NCBI RefSeq assembly: GCF_030272615.1
Contig: NC_081415.1
Span: forward strand, 509,115,373 to 509,179,372
Source of the DNA: Cryptomeria japonica
Taxonomy: Eukaryota > Streptophyta > Pinopsida > Cupressales > Cupressaceae
Direction: 5' to 3'
DNA: 64,000 nucleotides
The position numbers were made by a program, and so were the translations under genes. Within the stretch, counting starts at the first letter, position 1; each line of letters begins with the position of its first letter. The notes below the pieces were generated by a model. It saw only the letters and a list, made by a program, of their open reading frames with translations. It had not been told where the DNA came from and made no database searches. This document shows, piece after piece, positions 1 to 10,376 of the stretch.

Positions 1-609
1 GTAGGTATTGTTGCAAGATTCTTTGCAGATCCTAAGGAAATACACATGACAGCAATCAAAAGAATTTTAAGATACTTGAAAGGCACTGAAGATTATGGCT
101 TAGTATATCATAAAGGAAATGATTTTGATTTGAAAGTCTATACTGATGCTGATTGGGCAAGCAACATTGATGATAGGAAAAGCACAAGTGGAGGAGCTTT
201 CTTCTTAGGAGAAAGACTCATGAGTTGGCTTAGCAAGAAACAAGGATGTGTTTCTCAGTCAACAGCTGAAGCTGAATATGTTGTTGCAGCACTGAATTGT
301 ACCAACATTGCATGAATCAAATAATTGTTGGAAGGTATAAATGAGAAAGTTACCGAGCCAGTAACTATATTCTGTGACAATACTAGTGCCATTAATATTT
401 AAATGAACCCTGTTATGCACTCTAAGACAAAGCACATATCTATCAAATATCATTATCTTAGAGAAGAAGCTCATGAAAAGAAAGTTGTGTTGGAATATAT
501 TAACACAAAGGAACAAATAGCTAATATCTTCACCAAGCCACTACCAAAGGACACTTTTGAATATCTCATAAGTAAGTTAGGGGTCCTACCCCTATCTCTT
601 ACTCACTGA
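1..609 (+). pseudogene. Ty1/copia pol 3' end (RNase H), decayed
   Basis: This is the last part of a Ty1/copia polyprotein, which degrades the RNA strand during reverse transcription. The frame is open from base 1, so the gene starts outside the window. Seen in order: the end of the RT region (KRILRYLKGT), the RNase H stretch with TDADWAS, DRKSTSGG and AEAEY, then CDNTSAIN, SKTKHI and the usual end IFTKPLP. Three in-frame stops break it, TGA at 313-315, TAA at 322-324 and TAA at 400-402, so it cannot make an intact protein. The polypurine tract and LTR of the same element follow downstream in the expected order. The copia family assignment is firm. The sublineage is not resolved. Confidence 0.93.
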
Positions 610-1055
610 CCGAGTACGGTGAAAGCATCACTTCGATGACTCTATTGAATATCTTTTAAGGAGCTGATGCTGGAGTGATACACTTTAAGAATGCTTTTCT
701 GAAAGTGTACTGGAACAATATTGGGATAATACAGAAAATGATACAGGGAACAGGAATTGTAAACAAATGCTCTGACCGAGACTCAGTTGATACACATCAG
801 TCAGAAATAACTTCTTACATAAACAAATTATGTTTTAGTTCTTTTCTTTTTGGCATTGTTGTCAAAGCGGGAGAAGACTACCAGGAGGAGAAGACCTACC
901 CAAGGAGGAGAAGACTACCAGGAGGAGAAGACCTGAGAAGATTGAGAGAAAACCAGAAGAGAAGTCTGATGTATGGGGGAGAGCATTTCAGCATTTCAGA
1001 ATCACAGCAATCTGAATTCTTAACGGTCAAATCAATTGGTTTTGCCATCAATGCC
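610..1055 (+). other. Copia 3' untranslated spacer with a tandem duplication
   Basis: This is the spacer between the copia pol end and the polypurine tract. The block at 872-939 holds a near-perfect tandem duplication of an AG-rich unit (GAGAAGACTACCAGGAGGAG and its continuation). I see no gene here. The open frame over 675-1124 has no recognisable domain and runs across the polypurine tract into the LTR, so I read it as chance. Confidence 0.6.
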
Positions 1056-1067
1056 AAAGGGGGAGAT
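1056..1067 (+). promoter_or_regulatory. Copia polypurine tract
   Basis: AAAGGGGGAGAT lies immediately before TGTTGGCAATATAAC, which reads as a copia LTR start. Such a tract primes plus-strand DNA synthesis in LTR retrotransposons. Its place after RNase H and before the LTR supports the call. Confidence 0.8.
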
Positions 1068-1539
1068 TGTTGGCAATATAACAAGGATATTGAGAAGGTT
1101 GTTGATGATTATAGACATAACTAATTAAAGATGTTTTACTGTCTTGATATTATTATTTTGTCATTGATGTCAAGAAATTGATTTTCTAATTCAGTATGAT
1201 GTTGTCATATCTTAAGAAATATGATATGAAGATTATAAAGAAGTCGGTAAAGACACAGGAAACATTATGATGGATAAAGGGATAAGTTATTCAATGGGCA
1301 ACTCTACTGAGTCAGACAATGATGAGATCTTGATATTTTAGATTGTTTTAACATCATACATATGTTGTAAAATGTAAAGGTTAATACTACACTATGTTAT
1401 CAGGCAAAGAACCTAGTCGGTAAACCCTAAGGAACCTAGTCGGTAAACCCTAAGGTTATCACAGTTGGTTAATGAAGATAGAATGTCTACCGAGTAAAGT
1501 TTAGTATTCACCGAGTTGTAACCGAGCTATAACAGAATG
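1068..1539 (+). mobile_element. Copia 3' LTR, first segment (split by Ty3 insertion)
   Basis: This segment begins TGTTGG directly after the polypurine tract. It contains repeated CCGAG and GTCGGTAAACCCTAAGG motifs, the latter as a short tandem pair near 1415-1454. It is cut at 1539 by the Ty3 element and resumes after 17860. The same CCGAG/TTAACC wording appears on the far side (18248, 18425, 18610), which supports one LTR split in two. Confidence 0.75.
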
Positions 1540-2339
1540 TGTATATGGTGAAAATGGATAACAATAATAACAATATTGAAAGACTAAATGAATTCAACCA
1601 CAAAACCCTAGCCTAACAATCAACAAAGATCCACCATAACATATGAAGATTACCTAAGACAATGCAAAATAAAACAAAATCACAAAGATTATACCATCAC
1701 ATGTCCAATAGGGTTTTGATCTCCATTCTTCCTATCTCCATTGATCTTGCTTGATATATTTGCTCTCAGATTTTTGTATGCACAAGAGCTCAACAAAGAA
1801 CGGAATGTGGTTGCAAGTAGGATCGTAGTGTAGCAAGTTGCATGAAAGATCATTAGCATCAGTGATTAGGGTCATTAGAATGATTAGGGTTTGACAATGA
1901 AGAAAGCATCTTCTTAAATAGAAGACACAATATGAAATGGAGGGTTAAGATTGAGAGGTGTAAAAAGAGAGGTCGGCTAGGATTAGAGGGTAGGTAAAAG
2001 AAATACCAAAATAATGAAAGAGGTAGGTAGTGTAGGAATTAAGAGATGAATGACATGTGTCATGTGTAGAAAAAGCTAATGAATTAATTAAATAAATAAA
2101 GATTTATTTAATTAATAGTAGAAGTGGGATAATTAAATAAATAAAATATTTATTTAATTTAGGAAAAAGATAATTTAAATAAATAAATGTATTTATTTAA
2201 ATGAGAGATAAGGCTAGAAGAGGATAAATGAATTAATTAAATAAATAAAGATTTATTTAATTAATAGAAGAATTAGGCTTAGATAATTAAATAAATAAAA
2301 TATTTATTTAATTAGACTGGACAATTTTAGGTGTCTACA
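1540..2339 (-). repeat. Ty3 element 3' LTR (800 bp)
   Basis: On the minus strand it starts TGTAGACACC and ends CATATACA. It matches 17061-17860 over its full length. I counted three differences by eye: GAAAGAC versus GAAAGGC near 1580, ATTTGCT versus ATTTACT near 1760, and AAAAAGAT versus AAAAGGAT near 2167. The half nearer 2339 holds several AAATAAATAAA/TTTATTTAATT inverted pairs. Confidence 0.96.
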
Positions 2340-2354
2340 TTTTGCCCCTCTTTG
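2340..2354 (-). promoter_or_regulatory. Ty3 element polypurine tract
   Basis: On the minus strand it reads CAAAGAGGGGCAAAA immediately before the LTR start TGTAGACACC. It is the plus-strand primer of the Ty3 element, and its position fits a minus-strand element. Confidence 0.85.
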
Positions 2355-2586
2355 AGACAATGCGGCTTGTCGCGTTGTTTCAAAGAAGATAAGATGAACT
2401 GATACAGAGTTGCCCCAGAATGGGAATGATATGCCCCCTCGAGAGATTGGATGAAAATGTTTGAAAAGATTGCAGACAATCTCTCGATAAGAAAGAAAGG
2501 CTAGAATGGATTGACCGGATAAAGTGACAGAGTCACGAGATAATGAAGACTGACTCGGGAAAATGAAGGCGAGGGCTAGGGTAGGC

Positions 2587-2594
2587 TATAAGAT
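2587..2594 (+). promoter_or_regulatory. Possible TATA box of the antisense PMD gene
   Basis: TATAAGAT lies 98 bases upstream of the ATG at 2685 in the plus direction. A promoter firing this way would start outside the LTR and run antisense to the retrotransposon. This rests only on motif and spacing. Confidence 0.3.
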
Positions 2595-2684
2595 AGACCA
2601 TGAGCAAAAGACATCCTCATTGTCATCTACACCCTCACAAGATCACAGTGCAGAGCGAAAAAAGAGCAGCAGCAGTCAGCAACG

Positions 2685-2750
2685 ATGGCTTTCCTACACA
2701 GATTCGACCGCGTTCGTAGATTTCAGAGACCAGCAGAGGCAGGAGAGCCG
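2685..2750 (+). CDS. PMD gene exon 1 (antisense in Ty3 element)
   Basis: This short first exon encodes 22 residues starting MAFLHRFDRVRRFQ. The ATG at 2685 has the favourable context AACGATGG. It ends CCG|GTAAGT, a near-ideal plant 5' splice site at 2751. The matching acceptor TTGACTGCAG ends at 3534. The two exons join in phase 0, directly in the frame of the PMD domain. Splicing is inferred from these sites and the phase; no transcript was seen. Confidence 0.6.
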
Positions 2751-2867
2751 GTAAGTACCACCAAACCTCCTCGTACTTTGACGCATTCAATTTTGTCATT
2801 AATGCATGGTAGTTTAGCAATAAATGCGCTTAGGAATAGGGCACAAAAAAGTGCAAAAACGTGCAAC

Positions 2868-3096
2868 CACGTCTGTGTCCGGCAGGCGCGTCTGTGTCGG
2901 TAACAGGCGCGTCTGCGTCTGGAACCGCGTTTGTGCCTGATGTGGACGCGTTTATGTCCTGTAGGGGCGTTTATGTTCCTAAGTCGCGTCTGTGAGTAAT
3001 TTAGGCACGTTTATGTCAAACAGGCGCGTCTGCATTGTACAGGCGCGTCTATGAAGTCTTCAGGCGCGTTTGTGAGTTTAAAGCGCGTATATGTCA
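2868..3096 (+). repeat. Short dispersed repeat array, CGCGTCTGTG type
   Basis: About a dozen degenerate copies of GCGCGTCTGTGTC (variants GCGTTTATGTC, GCGCGTCTATG) are spaced roughly 15-25 bases apart. The copies are much GC-richer than their surroundings. The reverse complement of this motif forms two arrays at 15185-15470 and 16690-16930 in the same element. Confidence 0.85.
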
Positions 3097-3222
3097 AAAA
3101 ATGCAAGTTTTTAGTCTTCTAGGTCAAATCGGCAGTTCTGTGATGAACATACGCTGTCGATTGGATAAGCTGTTGAGAGGATACACTCAAGCAGGTCCTC
3201 TAGGAAGACTAGGATAGATCAA

Positions 3223-3500
3223 GGCACTTTGTGATGAACAGGGAGCACCAAGATAGAGTACTTTGTGATGAACAGGGAGTACCCAAAGGATGAGCAGCAC
3301 TTTGTGATGAACAGGGAGTGCAAAATGTGAGTAACACTTTGTGATGAACAGGGAATGTCACACACGTAGTACTTTGTGATGAACAGGGAGCACTACTAGG
3401 ATAGATAGCAACACTTTGTGATGAACAGTGAGTGTCACTAGAATAGATAACCATATGCATTTAGATAGCGAGTAGCATTTTGTGATGAACAGGGAATGCC
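3223..3500 (+). repeat. Array of seven covarying hairpin units
   Basis: Seven copies of a constant core TTGTGATGAACAGGG start near 3228, 3261, 3301, 3337, 3373, 3414 and 3479. An eighth weak copy lies near 3137. Each core is flanked by short arms, and in four units these are perfectly complementary but different: GTACT/AGTAC, GCACT/AGTGC, ACACT/AGTGT and GCATT/AATGC. Unit 5 has GTAGTACT/AGCACTAC, 7 of 8 paired. Units 1 and 4 pair partly. The constant loop with compensatory stems suggests selection or copying at the level of a folded strand. Confidence 0.85.
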
Positions 3501-3534
3501 ACGATAACTGACATGATTGATTGTTTGACTGCAG

Positions 3535-5538
3535 GAGTATCTGCCTATGCTAGAGTCACTGGAGAGATTCCCGTCCACACAGAGGTTGCGAGCAGAGTTG
3601 TCGTTTCAGGACAGAGCTGCCATTGAGGAGATGGGATTGAGACACGTATTATATGTGCCTGAGTTTCGGGCAAACATGGGTTTGCTGACTGCGCTGGCGG
3701 AGAGATGGCACTCTGAGACATGCACATTTCATTTGCCGATGGGTGAGATGACAGTCACCCTTGAGGATGTCTACAGGATATTGCATATATCGATCGATGG
3801 AGAGTTGATCCCATACGATCGTGACGGAGACAGGGAGGCTTTGAGACGGGTGTTCCAGGATCCCGGGCTAGAGATGAGAGCAGGGCACGTGGCATGGGAT
3901 ACCATGACTGTGACAGGGTTAGCCTTGCCAGCTGTGATCGGAGGAGCCATCAGTGGGTTCCTGTGTCCGGACAGGGCGACACGGGGGTTGGCAGTGGGCT
4001 GGGGAGGAGCACTGGAGATATTGGTGACTGAGCACACCAGGTATGCATGGGGTCCATGTGTCTTGGCACATCTGTATTATGAGCTTCACCAGTTTGTCTA
4101 TCATGGATCAGTGGGACTGGGTTATGGAGTGACACTGCTACAGGTGTGGGCATACGAGCATCTGCCTATCACACGGCCGATACACTTCAGGGGCAGAGGT
4201 TAGGGGCGGAGCTTTGTGCATCTTTATGACATGATTACTTCGCAGCCTCGGATTGGCAGGTTAGAGCACTGGAGGCGTGTGATAGATGACATTGATGTAG
4301 TCATCTCGAGGCCGTACCTGGGGTGCGAGGAGTGGGAGGATGACGCAGTGGAGCTGCCTTATACCTTCAGGAGCAGATATTTGATTGGGCGGATGCCCTA
4401 TATATTGGAGAGACAGCTGGTGGATAGGGTTGGCAGACAGTTTGGCAGGATCCAGAGGATGCCACGAGGCTCGGGTATGTATGCCCGCACAGTGAGGGAT
4501 CAGGTGCAGTTCAGGCCATTATTATCATATGATCAGGCAGTCACACAGCTGGCAGAGATGATACCCCTTCCCTGGGACATGTGGCCTGAGATTGAGGATG
4601 CAGGTATGGATGCAGAGTATATAGCTTACTGGGCAGAGCATCCATTCCCTCGACTGACAGATCCAGGGGAGCTACTAGATGGAGATGGAGGAGGAGATGA
4701 CGATAATGATGGTGGGGGTGATGGGGGTAGAGGCCGACGGTGGCGGAGGGGAGTAGTTGGGGAGAGGAGGGTGGCACCTCGGAGAGAGGGTGGACAGGAG
4801 GGACAGGTCCAGGTGGTGAGGGGTCACGGTGGAGTGCCCCTGCAGGTACCAGCAGCACAGGGTCCTAGAGCACAGGGACAGAGACAGGGACAGGTGCAGG
4901 GATAGGTGCCAGTACAGGCACCGGGACAGAGACAGGTACAGGGACCTAGGCATGTACCGAGACAGGTACCGGTTCAGGCACCAGTACAGGTACAGGGAGG
5001 GGTACAAGGGCAGGCACCCGCAGAGGGAGAGCCACGGGCAGAGGCAGAGGCAGAGGGGGTTGACCCAGTGGAGGCTGAGCTGCTGGATCTGAGGGAGATC
5101 TGCTAGGGCCAAGCAGACGAGATTCAGGATCTAGAGAGGGAGAGGGATCGGCTCAGGACCCGGCTCAGGGATACTGAGCGAGAGAGGGATCAGGCGATTC
5201 AGCACTACACTGAGGCTGAGGCAGCGCTGAGGGCAGGGAGGTAGGCGGCGGAGGACACAGGTGTAGGCTACGCATATGTGCTGCGAGCCGAAGAGGAGAT
5301 CGCCTACTGGAGGGACCTGTATTATGGTGCCGTGCCAGCAGATCAGCGGGCGAGGAGCTTCCATAGACCATCGCGGACAGCGATGGCTACAGGAGGGAGC
5401 CGGAGGAGACAGGCATCGAGTGGTGGGGTCATGGGTCCTCCACCACCACCAGATAGGCAGGGTGATCCTGGAGCGGGTCCTTCTAGAGCTCAGACTCCGT
5501 CAAGGCCAAGCAGCTCCGAGGGAGGGAGTTCATCATAG
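3535..5538 (+). pseudogene. Plant mobile domain (PMD) gene exon 2, antisense in Ty3, four premature TAG
   Basis: This exon encodes a plant mobile domain protein (aminotransferase-like, MAIN/MAIL1 relatives), a family shared by host genes and transposons. The domain covers 3547-4600 and is marked by WHSETCTFHLPMGEMTVTLEDV, then HISIDGEL, AWGPCVLAHLY and FRSRYLIGRMP. It is followed by an acidic stretch, a Gln/Val/Pro-rich repeat segment (4790-5030), a charged coiled-coil-like part (5110-5240) and a Ser/Gly/Pro tail ending at TAG 5536. Four stops interrupt one otherwise continuous frame: TAG at 4201, 4903, 5104 and 5242. All are amber. Two fall next to Gln-rich sequence, so C-to-T change of CAG is likely. 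No frameshift is seen, so decay is recent or readthrough is possible. It lies antisense to the retrotransposon, after integrase. Confidence 0.85.
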
Positions 5539-7203
5539 CCATAGAGGGCTCCCTTGTATCAGTATTTGTACCATTTTTTGTATTATAGACACCTGCGGGT
5601 GATTGTAGCCATATGATTTTTTGACGTCATTGTATCATGACATTTTTGATTATATATATGAGAGATGATTCATTTTTGCGGCAGCTATATGCATGTGTAC
5701 CTATGTGATGAGATGTTCTTATGTGATGCTTATGATATGGATGCAAATATTTACATGATGCAATGCAATATTTTTGTTCTTTTATGATTCTATATGTTAT
5801 GCTAATGCAAATGTGAATGTATGTAATGCAGATGAATATGATAATGCAAACGTAAAAAATGTAAGATGTGCTAACAGGTGTTGTGTGCAGGATGTGATGC
5901 AATTGTGATATCTATATGTATGTATGAGATGCTTATATGTGGTAATGCAGGTGCAACTACATGAAATGCAAATGTTTTTGGTGTGTTATTATACTCAGTC
6001 ATGTGATAGCGGGCTACGCGGACTCGAGAAGGACGTTGGAAGTCAATCAAGAAAGGGGGGATGAAAGACAAAAGATATGAAAGTGAAAGAGCTTCTTGTG
6101 CGTTATCATCATTGAGCTTTATTATGGCAATTAGGTTATGACAATCGAGGCATATGTTCGACCCAGAAAGTCATTGTACCTGTTTGCATGGAGATAAGAC
6201 AGTCACAAACAAGGAATGCCCCAGTTCACACTAGACTCACAGTGTCCTCATATCCTTGGACAAGTCATAGCATTACTAAGAGACAATCCATAGACAGCAA
6301 ATGCAAATAGGTGACGATACCCCATCCTCGCCTTTCTAGTCAAAGACATCTTGGAGATAGAATCTCTAGTCAGAGACATCCCGGAAAAACTAAAAGACAT
6401 GTCACCAAAAAAGATGAAATCAAAAGAAAACCAAGACTCGACACCAACATCCACTGTAGTCCTCAAGTTTAGTGTCTCTTGTCACTTGTATAAGTCATGT
6501 TTGATTGTGGTCACAATGTTCACTTTCACAAAAAGGGGTAGATTAACACTGAACCATATGTTGTCTGAGTCTGTTGAAAGATTTGATTTTTTTGAAGCCC
6601 ACTGTTGCTGTTGTGTCTCATCTGAAACTGACTGAATCCATGAAACTGATATTTTATTGCGGAGAAGATGAAACTTTATTGCGGATTGTGCGCGGATAGA
6701 CTGAAGAAAGCTGGAAGAAACTGTACTCCTCGAAACATGTGATGTTCTCAGTTCCACACCCATCACTAGACGTAGGATTTGCCTTAGCCACAGATAGGAT
6801 CTGATTTATTATGGATGGAAAGGGAGTGAAAAGGGAGGTTTATTATGAATGGCTAACCAATCTTAGGTAGATCAATAAGAAGCCATGATGGGAATGGGTA
6901 AGTTTATTATGAATGAATAGGTTGTGAGTGTGTGCAAAGTGAAGGATGAAAGAGAATCCTAAAGGAGAGAGGAGCAATGTCTCTACGCATGGTGCTGGGA
7001 ACCCAATTTTCACCATGGTACTTGCCCAGGGCGCCACCAAAGTGGTTTTCGCCATTGGACGAAATTATTTCTCTTTACTTTTTTCGATTTTTCAAATTTT
7101 TTTTTTGTGTCACAAGGCGCCTGTTTGCCAGGTTTTCACCAAGTAACGATTTTTTTTGTTTTATAATTTTTTTGTATTTTTGAAATTAGGATACTCTGAT
7201 GAG
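5539..7203. other. Non-coding part of the Ty3 element between PMD gene and integrase
   Basis: I see no gene here. 5620-5960 is rich in ATGCAAATG/TATGATGC-like words. 6340-6420 has short imperfect repeats of GAGACATC. 7080-7190 is T-rich. Open frames here are short and lack domains. In the sense direction this is the 3' untranslated region after integrase; in the antisense direction it is downstream of the PMD gene. Confidence 0.55.
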
Positions 7204-8286
7204 CTATGTGTAGAACCTGCGAAGGTGCATGTTGTTGATAGGATCCTCCAAAGGTTCACCTTCTGTAGTAGAGAGTTGATATGCCCCAGAGCCATATACT
7301 GTTGTGATGATGTAAGGACCAAGCCAGTTTGGTTCGAACTTGCCCTTCTTATCTCTGTCTTGCTGATTCTTGGGGTTTTCTCTGAGAACTAAGTCACCTA
7401 CCTCAAATGTGCGAGGCTTGACTTTGTGATTGTAGCTGCGACTCATTCGCTGTTGGTAAGCCTTAAGATGATTAAAAGCAGTTTGTCTCCGTTCATCCAA
7501 CAGTTCTAGTTCTTGTAAGCGAGAGACCCTATAGTCTTCATCAGTGATGATGTTTTGCAAAGAGACCCGTAAAGAGGGTAACTCGACCTCAATAGGCAAG
7601 ATAGCTTCAGCGCCGTAGACAAGTGAGTAGGGTGTAGCTCCTGTAGGTGTGCGGACACTTGTGCGGTAGGCCCAAAGTGCAGGATTGAGTTGGATATGCC
7701 AGTTACGGCCAGCGTCGTCGACTGTCTTTTTGAGGATTTTAAGAATTGTTTTATTAGACGCCTCAGCTTGGCCATTACCTTGGGGGTAATATGGTGTGGA
7801 GAAACGATGGGAGATATGGAAGCGCTCACAGAGTTCACGAACATCCTGATTTTTGAAGGAACGCCCGTTATCAGTGATAATGGAATTGGGAATACCATAT
7901 CGGCAAATGATGTAGTTCAGGATGAAGGTAGCAATTTGTTTCCCAGTGACTTGTGTGAGAGGCACGGCTTCAATCCATTTTGTGAAATACTCTGTGGCTG
8001 TGATAATGAATTTATGACCATTGGAAGAAGGAGGGTGAATCTTGCCTATGAGATCGAGTCCCCACTGACAAAAGGGCCAAGGAGACGCAAGTGGTTGTAG
8101 TTCTTGTGCTGGTGCATGTATGAGGTCTCCATGAATTTGACATTGCTTACATTTCTTGACAAACTGATATGAGTCTTTTTCCATATTGGGCCAGTAATAT
8201 CCAGTCCTGATGAGTTTCTTGGCCAAGGTAGGACCACTAGCATGTGGACCACATATCCCTTCATGCACTTCACGTAACGCAATCTA
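7204..8286 (-). pseudogene. Ty3 integrase
   Basis: The integrase inserts the element's DNA into the genome. The open part runs from a GTG codon at 8268 to the stop at 7204; the same frame continues upstream through TAG at 8286-8284. Seen in order: an HHCC-like zinc region (VHEGICGPHASG ... CKQCQIHGD), the catalytic core with D in GLDLIGKIHPP, D in ITDNGRSF and E in QGNGQAEASNK, and the C-terminal WLGPYIITTVYGSGAYQL (GPY/F motif). There is no chromodomain, as expected for Tat. All three catalytic acidic residues are kept. It is the best-preserved pol domain, although broken off from the rest by a stop and a frameshift near 8375. Confidence 0.92.
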
Positions 8287-8351
8287 AGCTTCGTCACTTT
8301 CTAAACATCTAAGAAGAGTGTCATCTAGACCTTGTCGGTATCGGATATCAG

Positions 8352-9611
8352 CTAGAATAACGTATCGAGAGGATTGGGAATGAAAGTGCGGCGTTGGTTG
8401 TTTGATAGATCAGGAGGTAAGGTATTGTCACGAAGATATGTGAATATGGAACCATATAACTGGGATTCGGGACCAACCACACATATCATCTCAGTAGGCA
8501 TTATCTCATATGAAGGAACCAACAGGTTGTCTACCAAGAACTCATAGCAGGTTTCATTTTGAGGCAGGTCAATTAGTGACGCAATTGTAGCCATGGCATC
8601 TGCAGCACGATTCTGCTCTCTTGGTATCTGCTCAAAGTCTATCTTTGTAAAGTGTTGTTTCAGATTATCCACCATTTGTTTATAAGGCAGTAATTTTTCA
8701 TCTTTTGTTTAGTAATCATCAGTTGCTTGACGGATAACAAGTTGGGAGTCTCCAAAAACACGAAGTTCCTGGATCTTCCATTGAACTGCAATTCGTAATC
8801 CTGTTGTTAATGCCTCATATTCCACTATATTGTTGGTGCAAGGAAATGATAAGCGGCATGATTTTGGTATAGAATCACCTTGAGGAGTTATAAAGAGGAT
8901 GCCAGCTCCTGCCCCATGTTGTGTGTATGAGCTGTCAAAGTATAATTGCCATGGCTTTGCATGTGATATTGTTAGAATGGATTCATCTGGAAATTCTGAA
9001 TTTAAAGGAACATCATCTATCATGGGAGCATCTGCTAATTGATCTGCGATGGCTTGTCCTTTTATTGCTTTTCTGTCCACATACTCGATGTCGAATTCAC
9101 TCAATATCATTACCCATTTGGCCAGCCGCCCAGTAAGTGTAGCTTTGTTGAGAAGATATTTTAATGGATCAATTCTTGCAATCAACTTAGTCTTATGAGT
9201 AAGCATATAATGTCGTAATTTCTGTGAAGCAAAGACCATAGCGAGACATGCACGCTCGATCGGTGTGTAGTTTAGCTCGTATCCCACCAATGTGCGACTG
9301 ATATAGTATACTGCTTTTTCCTTGCCGTTAGCAATTTGTTGCGCTAAGAGTGCCCCCAGTGTTGTTGGAGTAGCTGAAATGTATAATAATAGTGGTTGAT
9401 CTGGAACTGGTGGCATCAGAACTGGCAGATTTAGAAGATAATCTTTGAGCATCTGGAAAGCCTGTTGATAGTTGTCATCCCATTTGAATTTGATGTTTTT
9501 ATGTAGCAGGTGCTAAAAAGGATTGCACTTATCCACCAATTGTGCTATGAATCTTCGGATGGACTGGAGTCTGCCTTGTAAGGATCAAAGTTGACTAATA
9601 TTTCTTGGTGG
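8352..9611 (-). pseudogene. Ty3 RNase H and second (archaeal-type) RNase H
   Basis: The first RNase H follows the RT (LLLYISATPTTLGALLAQQ, AVYYISRTL, ERACLAMVFASQKLRHYML). After a linker comes a second RNase H with LYFDSSYTQHGAGAGIL, NNIVEYEAL and FGDSQLVIRQ, and later EQIPREQNRAADAMA. This second domain is the hallmark of Tat elements. Its acidic residues D, E and D are present, but the usual Gly after the first D is Ser. In-frame stops are TGA 9587, TAG 9515 and TAA 8711 (each the first base on the minus strand). A frameshift near 8375 moves the reading into the integrase frame. Each of these stops is one C-to-T change from a Gln or Arg codon. Confidence 0.9.
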
Positions 9612-10376
9612 TTACATTTCCAAGATAGCTTTGACTTTTGCTGGATCCGCTTCAATTCCTCTTTTGGACACGATGAATCCTAGGAGTTTCCCGGAGGTTA
9701 CTCCAAAGACACATTTCGTAGGGTTTAATCTTACTTTGTATTTTTCCAATCGATCAAAGGCAACTGAAAGTATGTCCAAATGTGTATTTCTGTCTATTGA
9801 TTTGACCAAGAGATCATCAACATAATCTTCCACAGTTACATGCATGAGATCATGAAAAATAGTAGTCATAGCTCTTTGATATGTAGCACCTGCATTTTTC
9901 AGCCCAAAGGGCATGACATTCCAACAGAAAGTTCCCCATGGACAAGTGAATGATGTTTGGTGTTGATCTTCGGGTGCAATCCTGATTTGATTATAACTTG
10001 AAAACCCATCCATTAAAGATAACATTTCATGACCTGCTGTGAGATCAACGATCAAGTCGATATTTGGTAATGGGAAGTCATCTTTTGGACAAGCTTTGTT
10101 GATGTCTTTGAAATCTGTACATATTCTGATGTTGCGATCTGGTTTACTGACAGGTACTAAATTGGAGATCCATTCGGGATAATCAATTGGGCGTATGAAT
10201 CCGACATCCAATAATTTCTCCAGCTCTGCTTTGACTAGTAATGCCACTTGTGGATGCATCTTCCTTAATTTCTGTTTCACTGGCCTTGCCCCCGGTTTGA
10301 CTGTCAAATGATGCATTACCAAATCCGGATCCAGTCCAGGCATATCAGCGTATGACCATGCAAAGTTGATTTGTCA
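9612..10376 (-). pseudogene. Ty3 reverse transcriptase
   Basis: This RT copies element RNA into DNA. The open segment 10343-9612 starts at MPGLDPDLVMHH. Motifs in order are KLRKMHPQ, GFIRPIDYPEWISNLVPV, FKDINKACPKDDFPLPNID, SLMDGFSSYNQI, TFCWNVMPFGLKNAGATYQR and the catalytic VEDYVDDLLV, all intact. The segment is bounded by TGA at 10376-10374 and TAA at 9614-9612, with the frame continuing on both sides. The catalytic YVDD is present, so the inactivation is by stops and not by loss of the active site. Confidence 0.93.

Larger units (their letters stand above)
2751..3534 (+). other. Intron of the antisense PMD gene, holding two repeat arrays
   Basis: It runs from GTAAGT at 2751 to TGCAG at 3534, 784 bases. 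It contains the CGCGTCTGTG-type array (2868-3096) and the hairpin array (3223-3500). Read in the retrotransposon's own direction, it is part of the long untranslated region upstream of the PPT. Confidence 0.55.

Noticed and set aside
675-1124. 149-residue open frame after the copia pol end
   Set aside because: It runs over the polypurine tract into the LTR and shows no domain; the AG-rich duplication keeps it open by chance.
2868-3096. CRISPR-like array of short repeats
   Set aside because: Repeats are degenerate, spacing is irregular, and the setting is a plant retrotransposon; these are not CRISPR repeats.
3209-3460. 83-residue minus-strand frame with repeated CSSQS
   Set aside because: The repeats are the translation of the hairpin array; composition and position argue against a protein.
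4541-5112. Long minus-strand frames (105 and 145 residues)
   Set aside because: These are shadows of the Gln/Val/Pro-rich repeat part of the PMD gene; Leu/Ser/Pro-rich with no domain.
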